A stretch of DNA of 64,000 bases from an uncultured Chryseobacterium sp. (GTDB lineage: Bacteria; Bacteroidota; Bacteroidia; Flavobacteriales; Weeksellaceae), in NCBI GenBank assembly GCA_913777465.1, contig CAJYRQ010000078.1, positions 124,001-188,000 on the forward strand. Direction: 5' to 3'. The notes under the pieces are model-generated. The model was given only the letters and a program-made list of their open reading frames with translations, was not told where the DNA came from and ran no database searches. The stretch's first letter is position 1, and every line of letters begins with the position of its first letter. Of the stretch, positions 18,075 to 26,915 are shown piece after piece. The position numbers and the translations under genes were made by a program.

Positions 18075-18590
18075 ATGAAAAAGATATTGTTTACCCTTTT
18101 TATGATTTATGGTTTTGGCATCAATGCCCAACAGACGGATTATGACTGGAAGAAGATGGACCCTAAGCAAAGAAAGGAGGTAATAAACAATCTTTCACCA
18201 ACAGAAAGAAAAAAGCTTCTTACCCAGTTCAGGAACAATATGGTCATGGAGAACCTGGATATTGATCCAAGCGATAAGGAAGAATTCACGGATATTTACA
18301 ACGAATATCTGGAAAGCCAGAAGGAAATCAAGAGCCAGTTCAATTCCGATTTCAATCCTGAAACCTTATCGGATGAGGAAGCCAAAGCAAAATTGCAGCA
18401 AAGCTTTGAAGTAGGGCAGAGGCTGCTTGACAACAGAAAGAAGTATGCTGATAAGATGCAGCAGATCATTCCTTGCCAGAAGGTCTTGAAGCTGTTTCAA
18501 TCCGAGGGGATGATGCGGGATAAAGTGAATGAGAGAAAACCCCGGGGAAACACGAACAGTTTAGCTCCGAGACCGAGGCAAAACCCATAA
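18075..18590 (+). CDS. Secreted Spy/CpxP-like protein of the sigma-factor module
   Basis: A 171-residue protein with a signal peptide cleaved after about residue 18 (GFGINA-QQ). The mature part is highly charged and helical, with a LSPTERKKLLTQFR segment (about 40-53) resembling the LTxxQ-type helices of Spy/CpxP periplasmic chaperone-sensors. A single Cys lies near residue 135 and the tail is Arg/Asn/Pro-rich. It follows the putative anti-sigma gene by five bases, so it probably senses or buffers the stress that the sigma factor answers. Confidence 0.55.
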   Translation: MKKILFTLFMIYGFGINAQQTDYDWKKMDPKQRKEVINNLSPTERKKLLTQFRNNMVMENLDIDPSDKEEFTDIYNEYLESQKEIKSQFNSDFNPETLSDEEAKAKLQQSFEVGQRLLDNRKKYADKMQQIIPCQKVLKLFQSEGMMRDKVNERKPRGNTNSLAPRPRQNP

Positions 18591-18612
18591 TAGTTTATTT
18601 TTTTAATGTTGG

Positions 18613-18642
18613 ACGACCCTTGCAATTTATTGTGAGGGTCGT
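18613..18642 (+). terminator. Hairpin after the sigma-factor operon
   Basis: ACGACCCT (18613-18620) pairs with AGGGTCGT (18635-18642). The T tract is poor, so termination may be partial. Confidence 0.5.
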
Positions 18643-18661
18643 TTAATGTTAAACTAATTTC

Positions 18662-18669
18662 TATTTTTG
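18662..18669 (+). promoter_or_regulatory. -7 promoter element of the first secreted paralogue
   Basis: TATTTTTG sits only 15 bases before the ATG at 18685, implying a very short leader. It also argues against the upstream in-frame starts that overlap it. Confidence 0.55.
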
Positions 18670-18684
18670 CAGCAAATTATGATC

Positions 18685-19695
18685 ATGAAAAAATTTTTAC
18701 AGAGCCTCCTAATCTTTCTTACCGTTTCTTCTTTTGCTCAGGATAAAGAATTCATAAAGCTTAAAGGAAATATTCCGAATAATGGAGAAGGAGACTACAA
18801 TACCTTACAGGTTATTGATAATAGAAAAGATAGAACAATAGGAATTCTTCCTTTTGGAGAAGATAAAACAATGAAAGAGGTATCTTTTCAAAATGGTATT
18901 AAAGAGGATCTTACCGATTGGTACCGGAAAAGTAATCTGAAAGGTGGTAAACAGGATTTGGTTTTTGTTGTCAATGATCTTCGATTTTCCGTTAAAGAAA
19001 CAGGAGAAAAGAAAAATATAGGGATAATGAACTTTTCCCTGCAAAGTTTTGCAAAAGATGGTGATACCTACCGTTTCCTGTATAAAAAAGACACCGTGTT
19101 CAGGTTCAGCCATAGAGATGTCTCTGACGTTATGGTGAAAAATCTGTATCATATCCTGTCGTTATATTTTGAAAAAACCTTTAAGGCAAAACCATTGAAC
19201 TATAATCTGAATTCTGATGAAATTTCCGATTATCAAAGTTATGTAGATCATTATTCGGCTTTTACCAATGAAAAATTAAAAGACGGAATCTATCTTGATT
19301 ATAATTCTTTTTTCAGACAGTTGCCTGAAGAAGGAAGTTATACCTTAGAAAGGTTTGAAGGCGGAAAATTAGATAGGGCGGTAAAAACCGAGAACGGTAA
19401 AAAGAAAAAAATACCGTCTCATAAAATATTTATTTATGTCGAAAACGGAGAGGCATATAAAAATACTTTTAGCGGATTCCAGAAACTGCACAAAAAGGAA
19501 AACGGATTTTATATCCGGACAAAGCCTGAAACGCTTTTTCCTACACAGTATAATCTTAAGTTTGGGATGATGTTCGGCCTGGTCGGAGGAATTGCAGATG
19601 CTTTGATGGAAAAGCCGAAGCCGCAAAGCATCTATATGGAACAACAGGTTTATATTGATCCTATGACAGGGGAATATGATCTTCAGTATAATTAA
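18685..19695 (+). CDS. Secreted protein of unknown function, paralogue of the next gene
   Basis: A 336-residue exported protein with a signal peptide ending SSFA-QD. I do not recognise the family. It shares with the following gene the pattern VIDxRxDRxIG near residue 40, FLYKKDTV near 135, LKDGIYLDYNSFF near 200, a glycine-rich hydrophobic segment MMFGLVGGIADALM near 300 and the ending YIDPMTGEY. The start at 18685 is chosen because the -7 element overlaps earlier starts. Two tandem, diverged copies suggest paired or alternative roles at the envelope. Confidence 0.7.
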   Translation: MKKFLQSLLIFLTVSSFAQDKEFIKLKGNIPNNGEGDYNTLQVIDNRKDRTIGILPFGEDKTMKEVSFQNGIKEDLTDWYRKSNLKGGKQDLVFVVNDLRFSVKETGEKKNIGIMNFSLQSFAKDGDTYRFLYKKDTVFRFSHRDVSDVMVKNLYHILSLYFEKTFKAKPLNYNLNSDEISDYQSYVDHYSAFTNEKLKDGIYLDYNSFFRQLPEEGSYTLERFEGGKLDRAVKTENGKKKKIPSHKIFIYVENGEAYKNTFSGFQKLHKKENGFYIRTKPETLFPTQYNLKFGMMFGLVGGIADALMEKPKPQSIYMEQQVYIDPMTGEYDLQYN

Positions 19696-20004
19696 TTCAT
19701 TTAAATATTAGCTTGATAAGGCTCTTTTTAAAAAATTATGAATGGTCATAAAAGAGGAAATATTTTCCAACCCAAAGAGATGGGAAGTGTTTTCCATAAA
19801 CTGCCGGCAACAATCATAAAGACTAAGAAAAGGAAATAAGATGAGCTTCCCGTTGATATCGATCTGCTTACTAGGATATCAGTTTAATTAAATCTTAATT
19901 AAAAGAGCACTTCACCACATGGCTGCTTAAAAATATTTCTTTCTCATTTTACCAATTGCGTACATTTGCGTAAGTTTGAAGACTGCCAATTATAAAATCA
20001 TACA
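19696..20004. other. Intergenic between the two paralogues
   Basis: No gene is seen. A TTATGA-N4-TCATAA inverted repeat (19736-19751) has the wrong spacing for a Crp/Fnr site. A -7 element TACATTTG at 19961-19968 precedes the second paralogue. Confidence 0.5.
19961..19968 (+). promoter_or_regulatory. -7 promoter element of the second secreted paralogue
   Basis: TACATTTG fits TAnnTTTG, 37 bases before the ATG at 20005. Confidence 0.55.
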
Positions 20005-21012
20005 ATGAAAAAACTATCAATATTCCTGCTGTTATCAGCTTTTTTATCTGCCCAGAAAACGGAACTCATCAATTTATCCCGGCCTCCGAAAGACAATAAG
20101 AATTTTATTAAGACTTTTACTGTAATCGATCAGCGTTCCGACAAAAATATCGGAACCGTCATGGATCACAACAAGGAAGTAACCGTAGCATTTGAACATG
20201 ATGCAGTTAAGGATATCCAGGATTGGATGGGTCAGCCCGGAACAGTGCAGGGGAGAAACGATCTGGTTCTGTTGCTTGAAGACCTTAAAATTTCGGATGA
20301 GCAGAAAGAAAAATCAACGGTCGGGAAGCTGCAGCTCAGAGCAAGTACCTTTATAAAAAAGGCAGACGGCTATCATTTTTTATACAGAAAAGATACCGTA
20401 ACTACGGTTTCATCACGGGTAAATCCGTTTGTTGCCCAGAATCTGGCACGAAAATTTACCATGATCCTTACCGACTTTTTAAAAGAATCCTATGGCAAAG
20501 AAGCATGGGAAACTGGTGTATCAGAACAGGATCTTCCGCAATATGCCAATGTACTTACGGATAAACTCGATATCCTGAAAGCAGATCAGTTGAAAGACGG
20601 AGTTTACAAAGATTATCGCAGTTTTTTCAACCACCGTCCGGAACCCGGATTTGTTCTGGAAACCAATAATAAAGGAGTAGTGACCAAAGCGGTAAACGGT
20701 GAGGATAAAACGGCGATCAGGCGTTTCTATGCGTTTGTGAAAGATGGAGTCGCCTATAAGATCATTCCCGTAGGATATGCCGAAATTTTAAAAAGTGATC
20801 ATGGCCTTTTCATTGAGGTCAAAAAAGCGGAACTCTTCCCCGAATCATCCAACGGTGCCATGATCGGAGCTATGGCCGGAGGCCTTATCGGTGGAGTAAT
20901 CGGGGCTGCAATCGATGCAGGAGCCCAAAGCAGGAGAAACCGGATTCCGGAACAGGAAGTCTACCTCGATCCGCTTACGGGACAATATATTTTGCCTGAA
21001 GGGTTTAAATAA
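20005..21012 (+). CDS. Secreted protein of unknown function with a glycine-zipper segment
   Basis: A 335-residue exported protein (signal peptide ending FLSA-QK), a diverged paralogue of the preceding gene. Shared blocks include VIDQRSDKNIG, FLYRKDTV, LKDGVYKDYRSFF and YLDPLTGQY. Near the C terminus, AMAGGLIGGVIGAAIDAG (about 293-310) forms a GxxxG glycine zipper, which suggests membrane insertion or oligomerisation. The function is unknown. It is followed by a strong terminator. Confidence 0.7.
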   Translation: MKKLSIFLLLSAFLSAQKTELINLSRPPKDNKNFIKTFTVIDQRSDKNIGTVMDHNKEVTVAFEHDAVKDIQDWMGQPGTVQGRNDLVLLLEDLKISDEQKEKSTVGKLQLRASTFIKKADGYHFLYRKDTVTTVSSRVNPFVAQNLARKFTMILTDFLKESYGKEAWETGVSEQDLPQYANVLTDKLDILKADQLKDGVYKDYRSFFNHRPEPGFVLETNNKGVVTKAVNGEDKTAIRRFYAFVKDGVAYKIIPVGYAEILKSDHGLFIEVKKAELFPESSNGAMIGAMAGGLIGGVIGAAIDAGAQSRRNRIPEQEVYLDPLTGQYILPEGFK

Positions 21013-21019
21013 ATAAGAG

Positions 21020-21048
21020 AAAAGAGAGAGGCAGGAAGTCTCTCTTTT
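21020..21048 (+). terminator. Terminator of the second secreted paralogue
   Basis: AAAAGAGAGA (21020-21029) pairs with TCTCTCTTTT (21039-21048), followed by more T. Confidence 0.82.
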
Positions 21049-21060
21049 TTATTTTAACGT

Positions 21061-21150
21061 GAGCCTGAATAAGAACCGGAGTTAACAGGCTGGAAAGAGG
21101 GAAGCCGGATGCCGGAAGTCTTTCCTGTCAAAATAGGTTCGGAGGTCTTA
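21061..21150 (-). repeat. Dispersed intergenic repeat, copy 2 (inverted)
   Basis: The reverse complement aligns with 7209-7297 through AAGAC-TCCGAACCTATTTTGA and on into the CTTCC-rich segment ending CCTGTTAA. Both copies follow gene ends. Confidence 0.7.
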
Positions 21151-21400
21151 AAAACCAAACTAAACATATTGTTATTAGCATGTTGAAAGACATGAAATGA
21201 AACAGAGCAAAAAGGTGGTGCGTGATTATGCCCCGAACGGACCTGGCAATCATAGCTCCGGGTAAAACCCGGACTTAACGAAAGCAGACATCAGTTATAA
21301 CCCTTTCAGCATTCAATCCGTTATCAAAGCTAAATCAGGTTCCTGAACAGGCATTTAAATCATCTTGCTTCCAGCCTCCTGCTTCCAGCTTTACGTCAGT

Positions 21401-23689
21401 TTATTTCTGATCGGTAGAATAGGAATACGGAAAATCCTTTTCATCCGTTCCCCGCTCTTTATTTGGCTGCGAAACCATTTCAAAATTCAGTTTTGCTCCT
21501 TTCATCAGTTCCTGATGGCTGAGCCAGTTTCTGGAGTATTTCTTTCCGTTGAATTTTAGCGATTGTACAAACCGGTTGTTGTCATTATTATTCTTGGCAT
21601 TAATTTCAATCGTTTTCCCGTTTTCCAGATGGACGATTGCTTTTTTGAACAGGGGAGCACCCAAAACATACTGGTCCGTAGCCGGCGTAACGGGATAAAA
21701 GCCGAGTGCTGAGAAAATATACCAGGCTGAGGTTTGCCCGTTGTCCTCATCGCCGCAATAGCCGTCCGGGGTGGGCTGATAGAGGCGGTTCATGGTTTCC
21801 CGCAACCAATACTGCGTTTTCCACGGTTCACCTGAATAATTGTAAAGGTAAATGATATGCTGTGCCGGCTGGTTGCCATGGGCGTATTGTCCCATATCCG
21901 CATTCACCATTTCCTGGATCTCATGAATCGTTGATCCGTAATACGAATCATCAAAAACGGGAGGCAGTTCGAAGACCTGGTCCAGTTTCTGTGAAAAGGC
22001 TTTTCTTCCGCCCATCAGTTTGGCCAGTCCTTCGATATCCTGGAATACCGACCAGGTGTAATGCCAGGAATTTCCCTCCGTAAAGGCATCGCCCCATTTG
22101 AAAGGATTAAAAGGAGCCTGGAAGCTTCCGTCACGGTTTCTTCCGCGCGCCAGTTTGGTTTCGGGATCCATTACTTTTTGGAAATTCTGGGAACGGCGGT
22201 AATATTCTTTCCATTCGGATTCCGGTTTTCCCAAGGCTTTTCCCAGTTGCGCAATGGCAAAATCATCATAGGCATATTCCAGGGTCCGTGCTGCATTTTC
22301 ATTGATCTTTACATCATAGGGAACATAGCCGAGCTCTTTATAATACTGAATGCCTAATCTTCCCGTTGCCTGTGGACCTTCGTTATTGGCCCCATGGAGC
22401 AGAGCCTGATATAAAGTCTCAATATCGTAACCGCGTAAGCCTTTCAGGTAAGCGTCGGCCACCACAGAAGCGGAATTGTTGCCGATCATAATATCGGAAT
22501 AGGAAGGGCTCGACCATTCGGGAAGCCAGCCGCCTTCTTTGTAATCGTTGATCAATCCTTTCTGCATCTCAACGTTGATTTCCGGATACACCAGGTTCAG
22601 GAAAGGGTAGAGTGCCCTGAACGTATCCCAGAAACCCGTTCCGGCAAAGCGGTAACCGGCTTCCGTTTTCCCTGAATACGGACTGTAATGAGCGATTTCT
22701 CCGGCCTTATCAATTTCATACATTTTATGCGGGAAGCAAAGCATCCGGTAAAGGCAGGAGTAGAAAGTACGTATCTGATCGACGGTTCCTCCCGCAACTT
22801 CCACTTTTTTCAGCTTCTCATTCCAGGCCTGCTTAGCTTTATTAAACGTATCGTCAAACGAATCTTTATCCAGCTCCCAGTGCAAATTCAGTTCTGCCTG
22901 TTCTGGGCTGATGAATGAAGAAGCAACCCTAAGATTCACTTTTTCACCTCTTTTCGGAGCAAAACCGATAACGGCTCCGCAATGGTCGCCTGTAGTTTCA
23001 AGCACATCTTTCACAAAATCCTTGTCCTTCCAGGCTGAATATTTTACGAACGGCTTATCGGCATAGATCACAAAGTAATTTTTGAAACCGACGAGTTTTC
23101 CCCTTGAATATCTTGTGGAATACCCCACGATTTTCTTTTCGGAAGGAATGATTTTGATGCTCGATCCTCTGTCAAAAGCATCCACGACAATCCATGAATT
23201 CTCCGAATCCGGGTAGGTTAGTCGTAGCTGTGCTGCCCTTTCCGTAGGCGTAATTTCTGCCGTCACGTTGTGGTCGGCCAGGTAAACGCTGTAATAGTAA
23301 GGTTTTGAAACCTCGGACTTATGGGAAAACCAACTGGCCCTTTCGTCTTCAGTGAAACGCATCTTGCCGGTTATGGGCATAATGGAAAACATTCCGTAAT
23401 CGTTCATCCAGGGTGAAGGCTGATGCGTCTGCTTGATCCCGCGGATCTTATCGGCATCGTAGGTGTATTGCCAGCCGTTTCCGTTTTTTCCGGTCTGCGG
23501 CGTCCAGAGGTTCATCCCATGGGGAACGGCAATCGCAGGATAGGTATTTCCGTTGGAAAGCGAAGGTTTTGACAGAGATCCGATTAACGGATTAACAAAC
23601 TCCTCAGGATGTTCCGGGGCGTTTTCAATCCACTGCGATTGGATCTGAATAAATGGAACAAGTAAGAGGAAGAAAAGAATCTTTTTCAT
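21401..23689 (-). CDS. GH92 family glycoside hydrolase (alpha-mannosidase type)
   Basis: A 762-residue secreted enzyme with a signal peptide (to about residue 18). The N-terminal beta-sandwich begins VNPLIGS and contains SNGNTYPAIAVPHGM and QTHQPSPWMNDYG. The catalytic domain has GTGFWDTFRALYPFLNL, the GGWLPEWSSP loop and the late signature GYCGDEDNGQTSAWYIFSALGFYP, all typical of GH92. The family hydrolyses alpha-mannosides with inversion and Ca2+; likely substrates are N-glycan or yeast mannan fragments. It is encoded alone, without SusC/SusD. Confidence 0.93.
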   Translation of the reverse strand: MKKILFFLLLVPFIQIQSQWIENAPEHPEEFVNPLIGSLSKPSLSNGNTYPAIAVPHGMNLWTPQTGKNGNGWQYTYDADKIRGIKQTHQPSPWMNDYGMFSIMPITGKMRFTEDERASWFSHKSEVSKPYYYSVYLADHNVTAEITPTERAAQLRLTYPDSENSWIVVDAFDRGSSIKIIPSEKKIVGYSTRYSRGKLVGFKNYFVIYADKPFVKYSAWKDKDFVKDVLETTGDHCGAVIGFAPKRGEKVNLRVASSFISPEQAELNLHWELDKDSFDDTFNKAKQAWNEKLKKVEVAGGTVDQIRTFYSCLYRMLCFPHKMYEIDKAGEIAHYSPYSGKTEAGYRFAGTGFWDTFRALYPFLNLVYPEINVEMQKGLINDYKEGGWLPEWSSPSYSDIMIGNNSASVVADAYLKGLRGYDIETLYQALLHGANNEGPQATGRLGIQYYKELGYVPYDVKINENAARTLEYAYDDFAIAQLGKALGKPESEWKEYYRRSQNFQKVMDPETKLARGRNRDGSFQAPFNPFKWGDAFTEGNSWHYTWSVFQDIEGLAKLMGGRKAFSQKLDQVFELPPVFDDSYYGSTIHEIQEMVNADMGQYAHGNQPAQHIIYLYNYSGEPWKTQYWLRETMNRLYQPTPDGYCGDEDNGQTSAWYIFSALGFYPVTPATDQYVLGAPLFKKAIVHLENGKTIEINAKNNNDNNRFVQSLKFNGKKYSRNWLSHQELMKGAKLNFEMVSQPNKERGTDEKDFPYSYSTDQK

Positions 23690-23920
23690 GGATCAATATT
23701 AAGTGAGGCTAATTTAACCACAAATAAGCTAAGTACGAATAAAAATAGCAGGACTTATCATATATATTTAATAAGTCTCAACTGCAGGCTTTACGATCGG
23801 CATAAAATCTTTTGTAATTGTTTTCGTAAATAAAGGTAGCAGGTTAGGGGTAAAAGATTGGTTTTATTTAGGTTTAAATCAGATTTAAAATTAAGAACCG
23901 CAAATTATCCTGCATTTTAT

Positions 23921-23928
23921 TATCTTTG
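23921..23928 (+). promoter_or_regulatory. -7 promoter element of lepA
   Basis: TATCTTTG fits TAnnTTTG, 20 bases before the lepA ATG. Confidence 0.6.
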
Positions 23929-23947
23929 CAAATTACATAGTTCTTAA

Positions 23948-25744
23948 ATGAAAAACATACGAAATTTTTGCATAATCGCTCACATCGACCATGGTAAAAG
24001 TACTCTGGCAGACCGTCTTCTGGAATATACCAATACGGTTTCACAGAGAGAATTACAGTCCCAGACACTGGATGACATGGATCTGGAGAAAGAACGCGGG
24101 ATTACCATTAAATCTCACGCCATCCAGATGGATTATGAGCTCAACGGCGAAAAATATATCTTAAATCTAATCGATACCCCGGGACACGTAGACTTTTCTT
24201 ACGAAGTTTCCCGTTCCATTGCCGCGTGCGAAGGAGCACTTCTTATTGTTGATGCTGCTCAGAGCATCCAGGCCCAGACCATCAGCAACCTGTACCTGGC
24301 ACTGGAAAATGACCTGACGATCATCCCGATCCTGAATAAAATAGACCTTCCTTCGGCAAACCCTGAAGAGGTAACCGATGAGATCATGAACCTGATCGGT
24401 TGCGATTATGAGGATGTACTTCGCGTTTCCGGAAAAACCGGAGAAGGGGTTCACAACCTTTTGGAACAGATTGTTAATAGAATTCCTGCACCGGTAGGAG
24501 ATCCGGATGCACCGCTCCAGGCTCTGATCTTTGACTCGGTATACAATCCGTTCAGGGGAATTGAAGCCTATTTCAAAGTGGTAAACGGAAGCATTACCAA
24601 AAACGAAAAGATTAAATTTTTCGCAACCGGAAAAGAATATGGGGCTGATGAAGTAGGAACGCTGAAGCTGAAACAGGTACCGAAGAAAACAGTAGAGTGC
24701 GGAGACGTAGGCTACCTGGTTTCCGGGATCAAGGATGCCCGTGAAGTAAAAGTAGGGGATACCATTACTTCATTTGATAAGCCGGCCGCAGGACCGATCG
24801 AAGGGTTTGAAGAAGTAAAGCCGATGGTATTTGCCGGGATTTACCCGATCGATTCGGAAGATTTTGAAGAACTGAGATTTTCCCTTGAAAAATTGAGGTT
24901 GAATGATGCTTCCCTGGTATTTGAGCCGGAAAGCTCGGCAGCACTCGGTTTCGGGTTCCGCTGCGGATTCCTAGGGATGCTTCACATGGAAATCGTGCAG
25001 GAACGTCTGGACCGTGAGTTCAACATGAACGTCATCACAACAGTACCGAACGTATCGTATTTCGGATATTCCAAAAAAGAACCGGAGGTGCCGATCCTGA
25101 TCAATAACCCGTCTGAAATGATGGACCCGTCGATCATGGACAGGGTAGAAGAACCTTTCATCAAAGCTTCCATCATCACCAAATCCGATTTTGTAGGTCC
25201 CGTAATGACGTTATGTATCGAAAAAAGAGGGGAAATCGTAAACCAGAGTTACCTGACTTCCGAAAGGGTAGAACTGGTATTCAACATGCCGCTGGCTGAG
25301 GTGGTTTTCGACTTCTATGACCGTCTTAAATCAATTTCCAAAGGATACGCCTCTTTCGATTACCATCCGATCGGATTCAGGGCTTCCAAGCTGGTAAAAA
25401 TGGATATCCTGATCAACGGCGATATGGTGGATGCCTTATCATCTTTGATTCACGATTCCAACGCCTATCATATCGGTAAGAAGATGTGTGAAAAGCTCCG
25501 TGAACTGATCCCGAGACAGCAGTTCGATATTGCCGTTCAGGCTGCTTTAGGAACCAAAGTAATCGCAAGGGAAACCATTAAAGCGTTGAGAAAAGACGTT
25601 ACCGCAAAATGTTACGGTGGGGATATTTCCAGAAAGAGAAAGCTTTTGGAAAAGCAGAAGGAAGGAAAGAAGAAAATGAAGCAGATCGGAAGGGTAGAAG
25701 TACCGCAATCGGCGTTTATGGCTGTACTGAAGCTGAACGACTAA
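23948..25744 (+). CDS. lepA: LepA, elongation factor 4
   Basis: A 598-residue ribosome-associated translational GTPase. G motifs are seen as [15 protein letters not shown] (G1), RGITIKSH (G2), [12 protein letters not shown] (G3) and NKIDLP (G4). The family-specific C-terminal domain includes [24 protein letters not shown], a near-diagnostic LepA ending. It acts on stalled or initiating ribosomes at the membrane and in the cytoplasm. It has its own promoter and terminator. Confidence 0.97.
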   Translation: MKNIRNFCIIAHIDHGKSTLADRLLEYTNTVSQRELQSQTLDDMDLEKERGITIKSHAIQMDYELNGEKYILNLIDTPGHVDFSYEVSRSIAACEGALLIVDAAQSIQAQTISNLYLALENDLTIIPILNKIDLPSANPEEVTDEIMNLIGCDYEDVLRVSGKTGEGVHNLLEQIVNRIPAPVGDPDAPLQALIFDSVYNPFRGIEAYFKVVNGSITKNEKIKFFATGKEYGADEVGTLKLKQVPKKTVECGDVGYLVSGIKDAREVKVGDTITSFDKPAAGPIEGFEEVKPMVFAGIYPIDSEDFEELRFSLEKLRLNDASLVFEPESSAALGFGFRCGFLGMLHMEIVQERLDREFNMNVITTVPNVSYFGYSKKEPEVPILINNPSEMMDPSIMDRVEEPFIKASIITKSDFVGPVMTLCIEKRGEIVNQSYLTSERVELVFNMPLAEVVFDFYDRLKSISKGYASFDYHPIGFRASKLVKMDILINGDMVDALSSLIHDSNAYHIGKKMCEKLRELIPRQQFDIAVQAALGTKVIARETIKALRKDVTAKCYGGDISRKRKLLEKQKEGKKKMKQIGRVEVPQSAFMAVLKLND

Positions 25745-25779
25745 ATAAAGAGCCGTTAAAAAGGCAAAAGATAAAAGTG

Positions 25780-25809
25780 AAATCCGCAGGTAATCTCTGC
25801 GGATTTTTT
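25780..25809 (+). terminator. Terminator of lepA
   Basis: AAATCCGCAG (25780-25789) pairs perfectly with CTGCGGATTT (25797-25806) and is followed by T. Confidence 0.88.
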
Positions 25810-25850
25810 CGTTTATGACTCAGATTATTTTTTTTATGTTAACTAAACCG

Positions 25851-25874
25851 TAACTTTGTGTACTCACAACGCAA
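25851..25874 (+). promoter_or_regulatory. nrtR promoter with overlapping candidate NrtR operator
   Basis: TAACTTTG (25851-25858) is a -7 element. Overlapping its end and the expected transcription start is TTGTGT-ACTCACA-ACGCAA (25856-25874), an inverted repeat with six-base arms (one mismatch) that recurs twice upstream of the NADAR gene. The placement fits autorepression. Confidence 0.6.
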
Positions 25875-25883
25875 ATTTACTAT

Positions 25884-26579
25884 ATGGCAGGTTCAAAGAA
25901 ATTACAGGATATCAAAGTAGCCGTGGATGCGGTGGTTTTCGGGTATTTCGATAAACGAGACCTTCAGGTGCTCCTGATTCAGCGGAATATCGAGCCTTTC
26001 AAGGGCGGGTGGGCGCTTCCGGGCGGACTCGTTCTGGATGATGAAAACCTGGATGATGCGGTAAAGCGCGAACTTTGCGAGGAAGCCGGTATAAAGCCCG
26101 ATTTTCTGGAACAGCTTTATACCTTCGGCAATGTAGGCCGCGATCCGCGGAACCGGGTGGTTTCCGTAACCTATCTGGGGCTGGTAAACCCGTCTTACCA
26201 CGAGCTGGCTGCCGATTCCGATGCGGACGATGCCCAATGGTTCGGCATTAACAGCCTTCCCGAACTGGCTTTCGATCATCAGACTATTATCGATACGGCA
26301 TTAAAAAGACTCCGAACCAAAATCCAGTACCAACCCATCGGCTTCAATCTGCTGAATGAGGAATTTGCCTTTTCAGAACTGGAAAACCTCTATAAAACCA
26401 TTGTCGGACAGGAAATCGACCGCCGCAACTTCCGTAAAAAGATCATGAGCTACGGACTGCTGAATGAAACCGACAACTTTAAGAAAGAAGGCAGCGGCAG
26501 GCCCGGCAAAATGTTTACCTTCAACCAGGAGAAATATAAGGAACTGGAAGAACAGGGATTTTATTTTGAACTGAAGTAG
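25884..26579 (+). CDS. NrtR-type regulator: Nudix domain plus winged helix
   Basis: A 231-residue two-domain protein. The N-terminal Nudix domain (about 8-145) has a complete Nudix box, G48-x5-E54-x7-R62-E63-x2-E66-E67-x-G69, so it may still hydrolyse its ligand. The C-terminal part (about 160-231) fits the winged-helix DNA-binding domain of NrtR/AraR-type Nudix regulators (IGFNLLNEEFAFSELENLYKT onward). NrtR proteins sense NAD metabolites such as ADP-ribose, so leading a block of ADP-ribose genes is fitting. Control of pentose genes, as for AraR, is the main alternative. Confidence 0.82.
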   Translation: MAGSKKLQDIKVAVDAVVFGYFDKRDLQVLLIQRNIEPFKGGWALPGGLVLDDENLDDAVKRELCEEAGIKPDFLEQLYTFGNVGRDPRNRVVSVTYLGLVNPSYHELAADSDADDAQWFGINSLPELAFDHQTIIDTALKRLRTKIQYQPIGFNLLNEEFAFSELENLYKTIVGQEIDRRNFRKKIMSYGLLNETDNFKKEGSGRPGKMFTFNQEKYKELEEQGFYFELK

Positions 26580-26582
26580 TTT

Positions 26583-26806
26583 TTAACACAAATACTTACA
26601 CGAATTTTCACAATGAATTCTTGTTTGCTGCTATATACAGCGTAAACAAATAAGAAGGTAATCTTTTAATAGTACTCTAATTCTCTCGGGAACTTATCGG
26701 ATGCACAATCCAGATTAAGCTTGAATTTTATTTAAACCTGATCAAACAGATCATAATTCGCGTCATTTGTGAAAGACATTTGTGCCATTCGTGTTTAAAT
26801 TGAAAA
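26583..26806. repeat. Short interspersed element with imperfect terminal inverted repeats
   Basis: The left end (TTAACACAAATACTTACACG, from 26583) resembles the reverse complement of the right end (CATTTGTGCCATTCGTGTTT, to about 26798) over some 35 bases. The enclosed 160 bases are AT-rich and non-coding. It looks like a MITE-like or dispersed intergenic repeat of the flavobacterial type, inserted between nrtR and the NADAR gene. Confidence 0.5.
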
Positions 26807-26840
26807 TTTTTATCGTTGAAAATCAACCAATTAATTATTT

Positions 26841-26859
26841 TAGCGTAAAATTAACGCAA
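26841..26859. promoter_or_regulatory. Distal candidate NrtR operator
   Basis: TAGCGT-AAAATTA-ACGCAA shares the 6-7-6 layout of the sites at 25856-25874 and 26895-26913. The 15-base core GCGT-N7-ACGC is the best palindrome of the three. It lies about 25 bp upstream of the -33 region. Confidence 0.55.
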
Positions 26860-26864
26860 ATTAA

Positions 26865-26913
26865 TTTGGTTAGTAAAACCCTATTCCTTTAAATTTGTGT
26901 AAAAATAACGCAA
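26865..26913 (+). promoter_or_regulatory. NADAR operon promoter with overlapping operator
   Basis: TTTG at 26865-26868 and TAAATTTG at 26890-26897 form a -33/-7 pair (21-base spacing). TTGTGT-AAAAATA-ACGCAA (26895-26913) overlaps the -7 end and the start site, exactly as at nrtR. A bound regulator would block both promoters. Confidence 0.6.
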
Positions 26914-26915
26914 TA

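Larger units (their letters stand above)
21013..21400. other. Intergenic holding a terminator and dispersed repeats
   Basis: It contains the terminator at 21020-21048, an inverted copy of the 7209-7297 repeat (21061-21150), and CTTCCAGCCTCCTGCTTCC pyrimidine-rich sequence at 21370-21390. No gene is supported. Confidence 0.55.

Noticed and set aside
19736-19751. TTATGA-N4-TCATAA inverted repeat
   Set aside because: The spacer is four bases instead of six, and no -7 element lies at the distance seen for the seven accepted Crp/Fnr-type sites.
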